43,732 bases of DNA from Marine Group III euryarchaeote CG-Bathy1 (GCA_001875425.1 MIYU01000020.1:1-43732); one strand, 5' to 3'; positions 14,371-23,867 are shown, counted from the first letter of the stretch. Notes: generated from the sequence alone by a model not told the origin. Translations and numbers: made by a program.

Positions 14371-16521
14371 TTGTTACCTGAACTGCTAAAGTATCTGAAC
14401 ATCAAAGAATTATATCCTCCCCAAAAAGAAGCAATCAAGATTGTTGAAAAAGGGGATTCGGTACTCATGTCCGTGCCTACTGCTGCCGGCAAGACTTTGG
14501 TCGCCTATGCTGCGCTGATGAGAGCTGTGAGATCAAAGAAAAAAGGAATCTATCTGGTTCCCCTGAGGGCACTGGCCTGGGAAAAGGTAAATGAATTAAG
14601 GGATATTTGTAAAAATATCCTGAATGGAGCCAAGATAGGGGTTTCTGTAGGGGATTTTGACAAGGCCAGAGGTTTGTCAAAGTATGACATTATAATTGCC
14701 ACTTCGGAAAGAGCTGATTCATTAATCCGACATAACCCCACCTGGTTGACAGAAGTAGAATGTCTAGTGGCCGATGAAATACATCTGATCAATGATTCGG
14801 GAAGAGGTCCAACTCTGGAAGTGACACTTTCCAAATTCAGAGAAATTAATCCAACAATCCAAATCATCGGCCTTTCAGCCACCGTATCCAATTCAAGAGA
14901 GATTGCTGAATGGCTGGATGCGACCCTGGTCCAAAGCGATTTTAGACCAGTCCCTCTTAGAAGAGGGATTGCCCTAGACAAAGAAATAGAATGGGAAGAT
15001 GGCGAAAAAAAAGGCATTGGACTAAGTGGTGTGGAGGGGATTGCCATGGACAACCTACCTGAACAATGCCTAGTGTTCGTAGGAACTCGAAGATCCGCTG
15101 AGGCACAGGCCCGAAATTTGGGTAGGATTTTCGGGAAAAAACTGAATTCTGAAGATATGGAGAAGCTAAAATTGTACTCAGATAGAATAAAGCAGGGTGC
15201 TGACGAAGTAACATCAGTAGATTCAAACCTTTCGAAACTGATTACCAAGGGTGTTGCCTACCATCATGCTGGCCTTACAAATCGCCACAGACAGATAATT
15301 GAATCCGCTTTCAGGGACAAGACGTTGAAGGCTCTATGCGCTACTCCAACTCTCGCAGCTGGAGTAAACCTACCAGCAAAGAGAGTCATAATCAGGGATC
15401 TTAGTCGTTGGGAATCCTCATTTCAGTCAAACCAGCCTTTACCAGTATTGGAAGTTCAACAAATGCTAGGAAGAGCTGGAAGGCCTGGCTTTGATGTAGA
15501 TGGAGAAGGTATACTTATTGCAAAGAACAATGAACAAATTGATTATTTTACGGAGAATTATTTCGAGGGAGAAACTGAACCTGTCAATTCTAGACTAGGT
15601 AGTGAACCAGCGCTCAGAACTCATCTTCTCTCACTGATAACCTCAGGTACAATAAATACAAAGAAAAGATTGCACGAATTTCTTGGAAAGACCCTCTTTG
15701 GGGTTCAAGGAGAACTCTGGAGGACACAACACCGTTTGAACAAGGTACTCGATTTCCTGGACAAGGAAAACCTGATAGAAATTGAGGGGCGGCAGGATGG
15801 GGAATTTGTATCTGCAAATAACCAATTAAAAGAGAAATTTAGACCGACGGCCTTTGGAAGAAAGGTTTCGCAGTTGTATATCGATCCCTTATCAGGAGTT
15901 ATCATCCGCAATGCTTTGGAATCTGAAGTTGATGCGAATCCTCTCGGGATTTTGCATACTATCACCAGAACTCCTGATGTATACTCATTATACGTCCGGA
16001 AAAATGAAATGGAAACATATCTTACACATCTGATGCAGATGGAAGGGGACCTCATGCTTCCTCCTCCGGTTGAGCATGTCGAATTGGAGTTCTATTTATG
16101 GGATCTGAAGACAGCCTTGCTATTAATGGACTGGATCGAAGAAACACCTGAAGAACATCTTCTGAAGAGATATTCAACAACTCCTGGAGACATCAGGGCA
16201 AAGGTTGAGACTGCTAAATGGATCCTTTATGCTATGGGAGAACTATCGGAATTGGTTTCTCCAGAATCAACTAAGATGATAACCGAACTACAGATACGTG
16301 TGAACAGCGGGGTTCGTAAGGAACTTCTACCACTGCTGGAGATAGAATCAATAGGAAGAGTAAGAGCCAGAGCACTTTTTAATTCTGGTTTCACAAGTCA
16401 AGGCTCAATAAGAGATGCAAGGCCATCAGAACTAGCTGAAATCCCAGGAATAGGCCCCAAACTGGGTGGAAAACTTTCAGGTAAGAAAGAACCTGAGCAA
16501 ACCCGTTTTGAGTTAGGCTAA
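14371..16521 (+). CDS. hel308: Ski2-type DNA helicase Hel308
   Basis: Hel308 (HelQ family) is a 3'-5' ATP-dependent helicase that acts at stalled replication forks. The 716-residue length is typical. Motifs in order are Walker A SVPTAAGKT (~34-42), PLRALA (motif Ia), DEIH (~135-138), GLSATVSN (motif III, ~168), a VFVGTRRSAE segment, FCATPTLAAGVNLPA-like CATPTLAAGVNLPA, and QMLGRAGRPGFD (motif VI). The C-terminus carries helix-hairpin-helix repeats (LAEIPGIGPKLGG). The start is TTG, two bases after the preceding stop. It is near rfcL and a Y-family polymerase, giving a replication-repair neighbourhood. Confidence 0.92.
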   Translation: MLPELLKYLNIKELYPPQKEAIKIVEKGDSVLMSVPTAAGKTLVAYAALMRAVRSKKKGIYLVPLRALAWEKVNELRDICKNILNGAKIGVSVGDFDKARGLSKYDIIIATSERADSLIRHNPTWLTEVECLVADEIHLINDSGRGPTLEVTLSKFREINPTIQIIGLSATVSNSREIAEWLDATLVQSDFRPVPLRRGIALDKEIEWEDGEKKGIGLSGVEGIAMDNLPEQCLVFVGTRRSAEAQARNLGRIFGKKLNSEDMEKLKLYSDRIKQGADEVTSVDSNLSKLITKGVAYHHAGLTNRHRQIIESAFRDKTLKALCATPTLAAGVNLPAKRVIIRDLSRWESSFQSNQPLPVLEVQQMLGRAGRPGFDVDGEGILIAKNNEQIDYFTENYFEGETEPVNSRLGSEPALRTHLLSLITSGTINTKKRLHEFLGKTLFGVQGELWRTQHRLNKVLDFLDKENLIEIEGRQDGEFVSANNQLKEKFRPTAFGRKVSQLYIDPLSGVIIRNALESEVDANPLGILHTITRTPDVYSLYVRKNEMETYLTHLMQMEGDLMLPPPVEHVELEFYLWDLKTALLLMDWIEETPEEHLLKRYSTTPGDIRAKVETAKWILYAMGELSELVSPESTKMITELQIRVNSGVRKELLPLLEIESIGRVRARALFNSGFTSQGSIRDARPSELAEIPGIGPKLGGKLSGKKEPEQTRFELG

Positions 16522-16546
16522 TTAATAGCGCTCCTGTGGTAGAACT

Positions 16547-17338
16547 GTGGTACGTTTTATTCGGGACCAGCCTGACGCCTACATCTACAGTAGTTTTGGA
16601 ACTCGGATTTTCATAGCCGGGTTCTTGTTGGCCCTACTCTACGTAGGTCAAGGAATTCTGGTTTACACCAGTACCGACAAAGTACTGTCATTATCATCAT
16701 TGCTAGGCAAGGATTCTGGTGCAGACCTTATGGGTCAACTGGTAGGAGGTTTAATTTTAGTCACTGCCGTCTTTGTTCCTCTGGCCTCTAGCACCATGGC
16801 CATTTCCAGATGGGTCCTGAAGAGAACATACAAGAAATTGGAGAAAATGGAAATAGATAGTAAAAGATCACAGTTTCTACTCCTTATGGCCAGATTCTTC
16901 TTTCTGGGATGTATTGTTGCAGCCTATGCGCCTCTACCAATGATTGCCGAGAGTGTGATGTCCGGTGGTTTTCCATCCTCATCCGTGAATTATTATCAGA
17001 CCAAATTCATGAGACTATTTTTCACCCTATTTGGAATTGCACTATTTTTAACGATTATCTCCCCTGTTCTTCAACTATACCGTAGGACAGAGAGTAGGTC
17101 TCTGATTCTAGCCGGTTTGTTAGCATCAGCTGTATCCGGAATTATGATCTATATGGGAAACGGAGATTGGGATCTGTCTGTCTTTAAACTAGATAGTACA
17201 GAATTCAAATCCTCTTTTGGAACGATAATGATTATTTGTGGAATTTGTATATTCTTCTGCTTCTGGATAGTTTCCAGAAATGCAAAGTCGATTCTGAAAT
17301 ATCAACGTTTACACTTTGCAATGAAACTGGGTGATTGA
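16547..17338 (+). CDS. Six-helix membrane protein of unknown function
   Basis: The 263-residue protein has about six hydrophobic segments: IFIAGFLLALLYVGQGILV, LILVTAVFVPLASST, FFFLGCIVAAYAPLPMI, LFFTLFGIALFLTIISPVL, LILAGLLASAVSGIMIYM and IMIICGICIFFCFWIV. I recognise no family. A GTG start is used. The TGA stop overlaps the ATG of rfcL (TGATG), so the two are probably one transcription unit with hel308, but this does not show a shared function. Confidence 0.6.
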   Translation: MVRFIRDQPDAYIYSSFGTRIFIAGFLLALLYVGQGILVYTSTDKVLSLSSLLGKDSGADLMGQLVGGLILVTAVFVPLASSTMAISRWVLKRTYKKLEKMEIDSKRSQFLLLMARFFFLGCIVAAYAPLPMIAESVMSGGFPSSSVNYYQTKFMRLFFTLFGIALFLTIISPVLQLYRRTESRSLILAGLLASAVSGIMIYMGNGDWDLSVFKLDSTEFKSSFGTIMIICGICIFFCFWIVSRNAKSILKYQRLHFAMKLGD

Positions 17339-18771
17339 TGGAATCTTGGGCTGAGAAATATAGGCCCGAAAGTCTTTCGGACCTGATTGGGAATACTAAG
17401 ACGATAAATGATCTGAAGAACTGGGCGAATTCATGGGGAAATAAGACTACAAAGAAAGGTGTTATTCTATCTGGTCCACCTGGGTGTGGAAAGACCTCTG
17501 CAGCCATTGGATTAGCAAACGATATGGGGTGGGAAGTTATTGAACTCAATGCCTCTGATACCCGATCTGGGGCTGTAATCGAAGGTATAGCACTACGGGC
17601 TGGACTATTCCAGACATTTGGAAATGAGGGTGTGTCTAGCAGGAACCTGATTCTGCTTGATGAAGCTGATAATTTATACGAAAGAGCCAAACAATCAAAG
17701 AAAAAGGTGAAAAACTATAGTGATAGAGGTGGGAAGAAGGCTATAGCCAAGACTTTGGAACAGACCAAACAACCTGTAGTGATTACAGTCAATGATCTTT
17801 ACAATCTTACCAAAGGCACTGGTTCAAAGATAAAAAGACTGGCCTTGACACTGAAATTCCAGAGACCATCAGCAGTTTCCGTAGCGATGGTACTGAACAA
17901 GGTATGTGATAGTGAGAAACTTGAGATAAGTCAGGATACAATCAGAGCCATGGCCGAGGCTGCTAAAGGCGATCTAAGAGCTGCAATCAATGATCTCCAA
18001 TCTCTTGCGGAAGGTAATAAGAAAATATTGGTGGAAGACGTGGAGAAACTGGGCTCGCGGGACCGTGAAATCGAAATGTTTGACACGCTAAACGTGATAT
18101 TCAACAGTGATAATTACGATGACCCCCGAACTGCTATATTCGATTTGAATGAACAACCAAGAGATGTGGCAACCTGGGTAAGTGACAATATTCCGATTAT
18201 GTACAAGCACCCCAGTGACATTGAGCGTGCCTACGATAAAGTGGCATATGCTGATTTGCTACTCGCTCGTGTAATAAATAACCAGAACTACGGACTTTGG
18301 GGATACGCTTCGGAATTGATGTCAAGCGGCGTTGCCTTGTCCAAGAATCATCCAACCACCGGACGACGGCTACAATTTCCTTCATGGATAAGAAAAATGG
18401 GGGCCAGCCGATTTCAAAGAGGATATAGGGATTCACTAGCCAAAAAGATTGGAAGGGCAACACACCTATCAATAAAGGAATCGAAAATGGAACAACTGGC
18501 AGTCATATCCCTAGTATGTCAAAGTGACCATGGCAAGGCCGCCCGTATTGCTGGAAAATTGGATTTGAACGTGAATGAACTAGCTACTTTGATGGGAATA
18601 GACAAGAAAGACAAGAGAATAACTGATATTATGGAAAAATCAAATGATTTCAGGCAAGAAAGAGAAGTAGTTACTCTGGATTATCCCATTATCCACGAAA
18701 AGGAAGACGAAGAACCAAAGAGAATCACACCCAAGGCAGACGACAAACAAAAGAGTTTATTCGAATTCTAA
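17338..18771 (+). CDS. rfcL: Replication factor C large subunit
   Basis: RfcL is part of the clamp loader that places PCNA on DNA. The product, about 477 residues, starts MESWAEKYRPESLSDLIGN, the standard RFC box II. The AAA+ Walker A GPPGCGKT is at ~46-53, Walker B is LLDEADN, and the sensor and arginine regions follow. The C-terminal tail is charged and ends with the PCNA-binding PIP box QKSLFEF. The ATG at 17338 overlaps the upstream TGA (TGATG) and is preferred over a TTG one codon earlier. The 3' end overlaps the polymerase gene by 15 bp on the opposite strand, and the overlap includes the end of the PIP boxes of both proteins. Confidence 0.93.
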   Translation: MESWAEKYRPESLSDLIGNTKTINDLKNWANSWGNKTTKKGVILSGPPGCGKTSAAIGLANDMGWEVIELNASDTRSGAVIEGIALRAGLFQTFGNEGVSSRNLILLDEADNLYERAKQSKKKVKNYSDRGGKKAIAKTLEQTKQPVVITVNDLYNLTKGTGSKIKRLALTLKFQRPSAVSVAMVLNKVCDSEKLEISQDTIRAMAEAAKGDLRAAINDLQSLAEGNKKILVEDVEKLGSRDREIEMFDTLNVIFNSDNYDDPRTAIFDLNEQPRDVATWVSDNIPIMYKHPSDIERAYDKVAYADLLLARVINNQNYGLWGYASELMSSGVALSKNHPTTGRRLQFPSWIRKMGASRFQRGYRDSLAKKIGRATHLSIKESKMEQLAVISLVCQSDHGKAARIAGKLDLNVNELATLMGIDKKDKRITDIMEKSNDFRQEREVVTLDYPIIHEKEDEEPKRITPKADDKQKSLFEF

Positions 18772-19824
18772 CGGTAGCTTCTGTTGATCTGAAACACCCA
18801 GCCGACTAGCTGAAACACCCATCAACCGAATTGGTTTTCCTGGTTTCCAGTTGTCGTAAAGCAGAGCCTTGGCGACCTTGTAAATATCTACGGCCTGATG
18901 AATCTCACCCGGTACTGTTCTCTGTCTGGTAATAGTATCAAAATTGGACCATCGCAATTTGAGAGTTACAGTACGGGCTGAACGCCCCATACGACCAATG
19001 CTTTGCGAGACCTCTGTACAAAGTTCCAGAAGCGCATCCTCTACAATGGTCGAATCACTTACATCCTTCTCAAATGTTCTTTCGGTTCCCTGCTGCTTGG
19101 CAATCCAAGGTGATGAATCAACTGGCCTGTCATCTATTCCCTTGGCCTTATTTTTCAAACGAACCGAGTATTGGCCAAAAACAGGTAACAACTTCTGGAT
19201 ATCTATCGATACCAGATCCGAGCATATCTTCACTCCCAATTTGTTAAGCAAGGATGCCGTTTTAGGGCCGATTCCATAAATCTTCCGAATTTCCAGAGGT
19301 GCTAGGAATTTGCTTTCAGTCCCAGGTAAAACCACCGTGAAACCCTCTGGTTTTTCAAAATCAGAGGCAATCTTGGACACCAATTTCGAAGTGGATAAAC
19401 CACCTGAGGCCGGCAACTTTGTTTCATCCTTTATACGTTCCAGAATAGTCTTTGCCAGAGCAGGTGGATTCTTCTGGGACGAGATGTCTACAAAGGCCTC
19501 GTCAACACTCATTCTTTCAAGTGTACCGTAACGTGACAGGATGTCCATGACCTGAGCTGAACAGGAACGGATCATTGGTCGATTTGAAGAAACCAGCTTC
19601 AACTCTGGACACCGTTGGAGGGCCCTGCTGGAAGCCATAGCTGACCTGATACCTAATTCACGAGCCTCATAGGAGGCCGAAGCGATTACACCTCTCTGTC
19701 CGGGTTTACCCCCTACTGCTAGAGGTACACCCTCGTCCTCTGGATTTTCCAACAAGTGGACGTTAACGAAGAAGGCATCCATGTCCACATGAAGGATTGC
19801 TCTCGGCCACTCTACTCTTTCCAC
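18757..19824 (-). CDS. dinB: Y-family translesion DNA polymerase IV
   Basis: This 355-residue polymerase (DinB/Dpo4 type) copies past DNA damage. Catalytic acidic residues are visible in HVDMDAFF (D14, D16) and MSVDEAFVDIS (D108, E109). The palm is followed by a helix-hairpin-helix-like IYGIGPKTASLL and a little-finger region. The C-terminus carries a PIP box, QKLPLEF, for binding PCNA. The GTG start lies in a region sharing the CTTTAAG element with the divergent DUF805 gene. It faces rfcL and overlaps it by 15 bp, so the polymerase and the clamp loader share their terminal sequence on opposite strands. Confidence 0.92.
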   Translation of the reverse strand: MERVEWPRAILHVDMDAFFVNVHLLENPEDEGVPLAVGGKPGQRGVIASASYEARELGIRSAMASSRALQRCPELKLVSSNRPMIRSCSAQVMDILSRYGTLERMSVDEAFVDISSQKNPPALAKTILERIKDETKLPASGGLSTSKLVSKIASDFEKPEGFTVVLPGTESKFLAPLEIRKIYGIGPKTASLLNKLGVKICSDLVSIDIQKLLPVFGQYSVRLKNKAKGIDDRPVDSSPWIAKQQGTERTFEKDVSDSTIVEDALLELCTEVSQSIGRMGRSARTVTLKLRWSNFDTITRQRTVPGEIHQAVDIYKVAKALLYDNWKPGKPIRLMGVSASRLGVSDQQKLPLEFE

Positions 19825-19846
19825 AGTCTGCTAACAGAAGCCTACC

Positions 19847-19864
19847 TTACCTTTAAGCCCCTAA
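19847..19864 (+). promoter_or_regulatory. Promoter element, copy 1 of an 18-bp exact duplication
   Basis: TTACCTTTAAGCCCCTAA occurs here and again at 20434-20451. It holds a TATA-like CTTTAAG and ends 13 nt before the DUF805 ATG at 19878. Because CTTTAAG is near-palindromic, it could also serve the dinB gene on the other strand, whose start is about 27 nt away. Confidence 0.6.
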
Positions 19865-19877
19865 CTAATCCCTCTAT

Positions 19878-20426
19878 ATGGACGCCGACGCAGAACGAAC
19901 CGAGGAATATAGAAAATGGAAGGAAGGCGATACTAAGTCAGAAGAAAGAGAAACCTACACTGAACAAACAATACCGTACAACGCCAACGGTGGTCGACCT
20001 GCTCACATTATGTCTTTTACCGATGCAGTCACGAATGTCTTGATTAACAACTATGTAGGTTTCAAAGGAAGGGCGTCACGCTCAGAATACTGGTGGTTCC
20101 TCCTTTTTGCTTTGCTTATTTCATTTATTACAATAATAATAGACATCGTCCTTTTTGGTCCAGAATTTGTTGAGGAATTCGGATATGGAGGTGTCTCTAT
20201 AGTTGCAACATTAGCTATGACTTTGCCTAGCATAGCCCTGACAGTTAGAAGAATACACGACTTTGGTCAGAGTGGATGGTTATTCTTGGTTACCATAATT
20301 CCTATACTAGGTTCTGTTGCCCTTTTCGTTTTCGGAATCTTGGAGGGGCAAGACCATCCCAACCAGTATGGTAATGTTCCCACAAACACACTTGAACATG
20401 ACGGAAATATGCACACTAATTACTAG
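19878..20426 (+). CDS. DUF805 membrane protein
   Basis: The 182-residue protein has a charged N-terminal ~45 residues and then a DUF805 domain. The family signatures are GFKGRASRSEYWWFLL, before the first helix, and ALTVRRIHDFGQSGWLFL, between the second and third helices. It has about four transmembrane segments. DUF805 proteins are of unknown function and widespread in bacteria, and some are phage-linked. The ATG start is supported by the promoter element 13 nt upstream. The stop is only 39 nt from the trpS ATG. Confidence 0.8.
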   Translation: MDADAERTEEYRKWKEGDTKSEERETYTEQTIPYNANGGRPAHIMSFTDAVTNVLINNYVGFKGRASRSEYWWFLLFALLISFITIIIDIVLFGPEFVEEFGYGGVSIVATLAMTLPSIALTVRRIHDFGQSGWLFLVTIIPILGSVALFVFGILEGQDHPNQYGNVPTNTLEHDGNMHTNY

Positions 20427-20433
20427 GTGGGAA

Positions 20434-20451
20434 TTACCTTTAAGCCCCTAA
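20434..20451 (+). promoter_or_regulatory. Promoter element, copy 2, of trpS
   Basis: This is an exact 18-bp copy of the element at 19847-19864. It ends 14 nt before the ATG at 20466 (13 nt in copy 1), which argues that trpS has its own leaderless-type promoter and starts at 20466 rather than at the upstream in-frame GTG. Confidence 0.65.
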
Positions 20452-20465
20452 GCTCTAAGCTAGTA

Positions 20466-21824
20466 ATGAAAATTGACCCTTGGGCTAACGAAGGAGTCCA
20501 AAACTACAAAGAAATATGCGATAAATTTGGACTGGAGATAGTAGATTATACTAAATTGCCAAATCCAACACATCTTCATCGTCGTGGAATTATCTTTGCC
20601 CACAGGGATCTGGATAACGTATTAGAAGCAAAAAAAGCTGGAAGGCCTTTCGGGGTGCTATCTGGTCTGATGCCGTCTGGACAAATCCACCTTGGTCATA
20701 AAATGGTAATTGACCAAGCCCGCTGGTATCAGGAACTTGGCGGAGATGTGACTATTACGGTTGCAGACCTAGAGGCACATGCCACGCGTGGGCTGAGTCT
20801 GAAAGCTTGTAGGAAATACGCAATTGAGGAATACGTGACTAATTATGCCGGAATGGGTCTGGATCCGGATAAGACCTCAATTTATTTCCAATCAGAAAGG
20901 CCTATTGTCCAGAAATTAGGTTTCACACTGGGCAAGAAAACAAATCTATCCGAAATGGAAGCTATCTATGGTTTTTCGGGGGAAACAACTCTGGCCCATG
21001 TACAATCACCTCTGGTTCAGGCAGGAGACATTGTGCATCCCCAAATGGACGAATATGGGGGATTGAGGCCGATCGTGGTCCCAGTTGGTATCGACCAGGA
21101 TCCACACATCCGGCTTACGAGGGGGATGGTATCCAAGACAAACTGGTTCAATGTCAATGCAAACAAATCCGGAGGTATGACCATCGGATTGTCAATCCAG
21201 GACAATAATCTGGAGGTAATGGGTATTCAGGCTAACGGTGAAATTGATGATAAACAAAGAAACAAGGTCATTGACAAAGTTGTTGGGGCCATAAACAAGG
21301 CTGGATTCAGCCAAGTGAGTTCTAATCCTAAGCATGGTAAGATCGATATCAAGGATGCATCTGTAAGTGACCGTAACGAATTGAGATACCAGTTATTGAG
21401 TCTGGAACGGAAGCTGGGAGGTCTGGGATTCATGCAACCATCATCGACCTATCACCAGTTTGCTATTGGGATGACTGGAGGCAAGATGAGCTCAAGTCAA
21501 CCTGAGACTACCATGTTCCTGAATGATTCAATGAAAACCATTGAAAAGAAGATAAAGTCATCATTCTCCGGAGGACAAGCCACGGCTGAGGAACATCGAA
21601 AGAAGGGTGGAAACCCAGACGTTGATGTGGCCTATCAATACCTCCGTTATTTCTTTGAAGAGGATGATAAAGAACTGGAAAAGGTACGGAATGAATACGT
21701 CTCTGGAGAACTACTAACTGGTGAAATGAAAGCAATCTGTATTGAAAAGGCCTCAGAGTGGATGAAAAATCATCATGAACTAAAGGATCAGAACCAGCAT
21801 CTGGTCAAGAAGTTTCTAAAGTAG
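20466..21824 (+). CDS. trpS: Tryptophanyl-tRNA synthetase
   Basis: This class I synthetase attaches tryptophan to its tRNA. The product of about 452 residues has the archaeal/eukaryotic-type HIGH-like signature GQIHLGHKMV and a KMSSS loop at GGKMSSSQPET, with the Rossmann fold between. An in-frame GTG at 20427 would add 13 residues, but that extension reads straight through the duplicated promoter element, so ATG at 20466 (MKIDPWANEGVQNYKE) is preferred. The last 20 bp overlap the convergent lipB gene. Confidence 0.93.
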   Translation: MKIDPWANEGVQNYKEICDKFGLEIVDYTKLPNPTHLHRRGIIFAHRDLDNVLEAKKAGRPFGVLSGLMPSGQIHLGHKMVIDQARWYQELGGDVTITVADLEAHATRGLSLKACRKYAIEEYVTNYAGMGLDPDKTSIYFQSERPIVQKLGFTLGKKTNLSEMEAIYGFSGETTLAHVQSPLVQAGDIVHPQMDEYGGLRPIVVPVGIDQDPHIRLTRGMVSKTNWFNVNANKSGGMTIGLSIQDNNLEVMGIQANGEIDDKQRNKVIDKVVGAINKAGFSQVSSNPKHGKIDIKDASVSDRNELRYQLLSLERKLGGLGFMQPSSTYHQFAIGMTGGKMSSSQPETTMFLNDSMKTIEKKIKSSFSGGQATAEEHRKKGGNPDVDVAYQYLRYFFEEDDKELEKVRNEYVSGELLTGEMKAICIEKASEWMKNHHELKDQNQHLVKKFLK

Positions 21825-22446
21825 ATTTTTCCACAACATTTCTTCCAAGGACTTGTGGCATGGTCTCAATGAGTATATCTTGCATTTGTTTAATAGATAT
21901 ATCAAAACCAAATTGCGAGAGAGAAGTATGCTTACCAACAGGTAAACCGCATCCTTCCACGGACTCTATACGACCTGGTGGTGTTGCCAGATTAATGTCA
22001 AAACCATGTCGTGAAACCCACTTGCTAAACGCTAATCCGATACTGGCAATCTTCTGATCCTCATACCATACGCCTTGCATGGCTTCGTTCCTTACTGCCT
22101 TAATTCCTAATTTGTCAAGAGATATGATTATCCATTCCTCTATCGTCGTAATCACCTTTCTAATTGATTCCTCTTGCCACTTGAACACCGGATAACCCAC
22201 TAACTGTCCGGGCCCATGCCAAGTAATCCCACCACCGCGATCAACATTGGATGATGCAAAGCCATCAGGTGCTTCCAGACCATCCAGCATTCCCCTTCTT
22301 CCAATCGTAACTATCTCCGGGTGTTCCACGAATATCAAAGTGTCCGGTATCTTGTCATCAATGCGTTTCTCTTGCAAGTCAACCATTAAGTGGTCAACAT
22401 CAGAATGAGATGCATTTCCGGCCTCAATAAGATCGACCGAGATCAC
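21805..22446 (-). CDS. lipB: Octanoyltransferase LipB
   Basis: LipB moves an octanoyl group, normally from octanoyl-acyl carrier protein, to the lipoyl domains of 2-oxoacid dehydrogenase and glycine-cleavage proteins. The 213-residue product has the defining RGGGITWHGPGQLVGYP block (~70-86), a lysine in the QKIASIGLAF segment (K132) and the catalytic cysteine in GCGLPV (C166). It is the last gene of the operon, coupled to the E3 gene by a GTGA overlap. LipB is notable in an archaeon because archaea generally lack acyl carrier protein and fatty-acid synthase, so the acyl donor here is unclear. The 3' end overlaps trpS by 20 bp. Confidence 0.88.
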   Translation of the reverse strand: MISVDLIEAGNASHSDVDHLMVDLQEKRIDDKIPDTLIFVEHPEIVTIGRRGMLDGLEAPDGFASSNVDRGGGITWHGPGQLVGYPVFKWQEESIRKVITTIEEWIIISLDKLGIKAVRNEAMQGVWYEDQKIASIGLAFSKWVSRHGFDINLATPPGRIESVEGCGLPVGKHTSLSQFGFDISIKQMQDILIETMPQVLGRNVVEKSTLETS

Positions 22447-23861
22447 TTGGAAATGTGGATAGCTTGGCCTAGGCCTGCTAGTGCTGATTCAGCAAAGGCC
22501 TCAGTCAGAGTTGGATGCACATGAATTGTGCCTGCCACATCTTCCAATCTGGAACCCATCTCGATTGCATGTGCAAACTCACCTGACAATTCAGAAACGT
22601 GTGAACCGACTGCATGAATTCCCAGAATAACGTGATCAGATGCTCGAGCCGTAATCCTCACAAATCCACCGTCAGAACCCGCATCCATAGCTAGTGCCCG
22701 ACCGCTGGCTGCAAATGGGAATTTACCTATCACTGTCTCAATACCTCGTTCTTTTGCTTCATCAGGTGTCAAACCGACACCGACTATTTCCGGGTCCGTG
22801 AAACAGACTGCCGCAATTGAAACCGGGTCAAAGGCTCTTCGATGTCCGGCAATTATCTCAGCCACCATTTCGCCTTGAGCAGATGCCTTGTGGGCCAGCA
22901 TAGGTTCACCAACAATATCCCCAATAGCCCACACATTCTTCATGGAAGTACGACACTGGTCATCAACTTTAACAAAAGGACCATCCATATCGACAGCCAT
23001 CTTCTCCAGACCCCATCCCTGAGTGTTAGGTCTGCGGCCGACTGTGACAAGAACCTTGTCCGCCTTTATTTTGTGGTCTTGACCCTTAGAATCTGTATAC
23101 TCAACCGTAGTCACCTTACCTCTGGTAGAAACTCCCTTAGCCTTAGCCCCAAGATTGATCGTAACCTTGTGCTTACGAAGCCACATGGAGATAGGACGTG
23201 TCATTTCAGTATCATAAATTGGTAATATGGTATCCAAAGCTTCGATGAAGGTTACTTCGGAACCCAGTTTTCGGTAAGCAATACCCAATTCAAGCCCGAT
23301 ATACCCCGCGCCAATCACTACCAGTCGTTTTGGGAGTTCTTGCAACTCAAGGCCTTCTGTAGAGGATATTACATTGTCACCATAAGGCATGAAAGGCAGT
23401 TCAATTGATTTGGAACCATTGGCCAGAATAACGTGTTCGGCATTGATTATCCACTCCTTTTCTCCACCACTAACCTCACAAGTCTTGGCATTCCTGAATT
23501 TAGCCCAACCCGAGATTAACTCAACCTTAGCAGCTTTGAGAAGGGTTTCAACCCCTTTGTTCAATTTGTCTACTATAGATTCCTTCCAGGAAACCAGATC
23601 CTGCATGTTGACTTTGGGTTTGCCAGTAACACTGATCCCCATTTTACCAGCCCCTGAATGTTGCCCCAATTCCTCAAAGGACGAAGCCGCATGAATCATT
23701 GCCTTGGAAGGTATACATCCTCGAATCAGACAAGTTCCTCCAGCTCTTGACCCTTCAACTATAATCGTATCCAGACCAAGTTGGCCAGCTCGTATAGCAG
23801 CCACATATCCTCCCGGGCCAGCACCCACTATCAGAACTTTACAATTACGGACTTCAGCCAT
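22443..23861 (-). CDS. lpdA: Dihydrolipoamide dehydrogenase (E3)
   Basis: E3 re-oxidises dihydrolipoamide of the E2 arm and passes electrons to NAD+. The 472-residue flavoprotein has the FAD motif GAGPGGYVAAIRAG near residue 13, the redox-active disulfide in GTCLIRGC (C44, C49), the NAD-binding VIGAGYIGLELG, and the C-terminal HVHPTLTEAFAE containing the catalytic His-Glu pair. It lies 6 nt after E2 and before lipB in the operon. No truncation is evident. Confidence 0.95.
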   Translation of the reverse strand: MAEVRNCKVLIVGAGPGGYVAAIRAGQLGLDTIIVEGSRAGGTCLIRGCIPSKAMIHAASSFEELGQHSGAGKMGISVTGKPKVNMQDLVSWKESIVDKLNKGVETLLKAAKVELISGWAKFRNAKTCEVSGGEKEWIINAEHVILANGSKSIELPFMPYGDNVISSTEGLELQELPKRLVVIGAGYIGLELGIAYRKLGSEVTFIEALDTILPIYDTEMTRPISMWLRKHKVTINLGAKAKGVSTRGKVTTVEYTDSKGQDHKIKADKVLVTVGRRPNTQGWGLEKMAVDMDGPFVKVDDQCRTSMKNVWAIGDIVGEPMLAHKASAQGEMVAEIIAGHRRAFDPVSIAAVCFTDPEIVGVGLTPDEAKERGIETVIGKFPFAASGRALAMDAGSDGGFVRITARASDHVILGIHAVGSHVSELSGEFAHAIEMGSRLEDVAGTIHVHPTLTEAFAESALAGLGQAIHISK

Positions 23862-23867
23862 AGAACC

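Noticed and set aside
14550-15248. 232-residue minus-strand ORF inside hel308
   Set aside because: It lies fully within a well-supported helicase gene, has no signal or domain, and looks like a codon-bias shadow.
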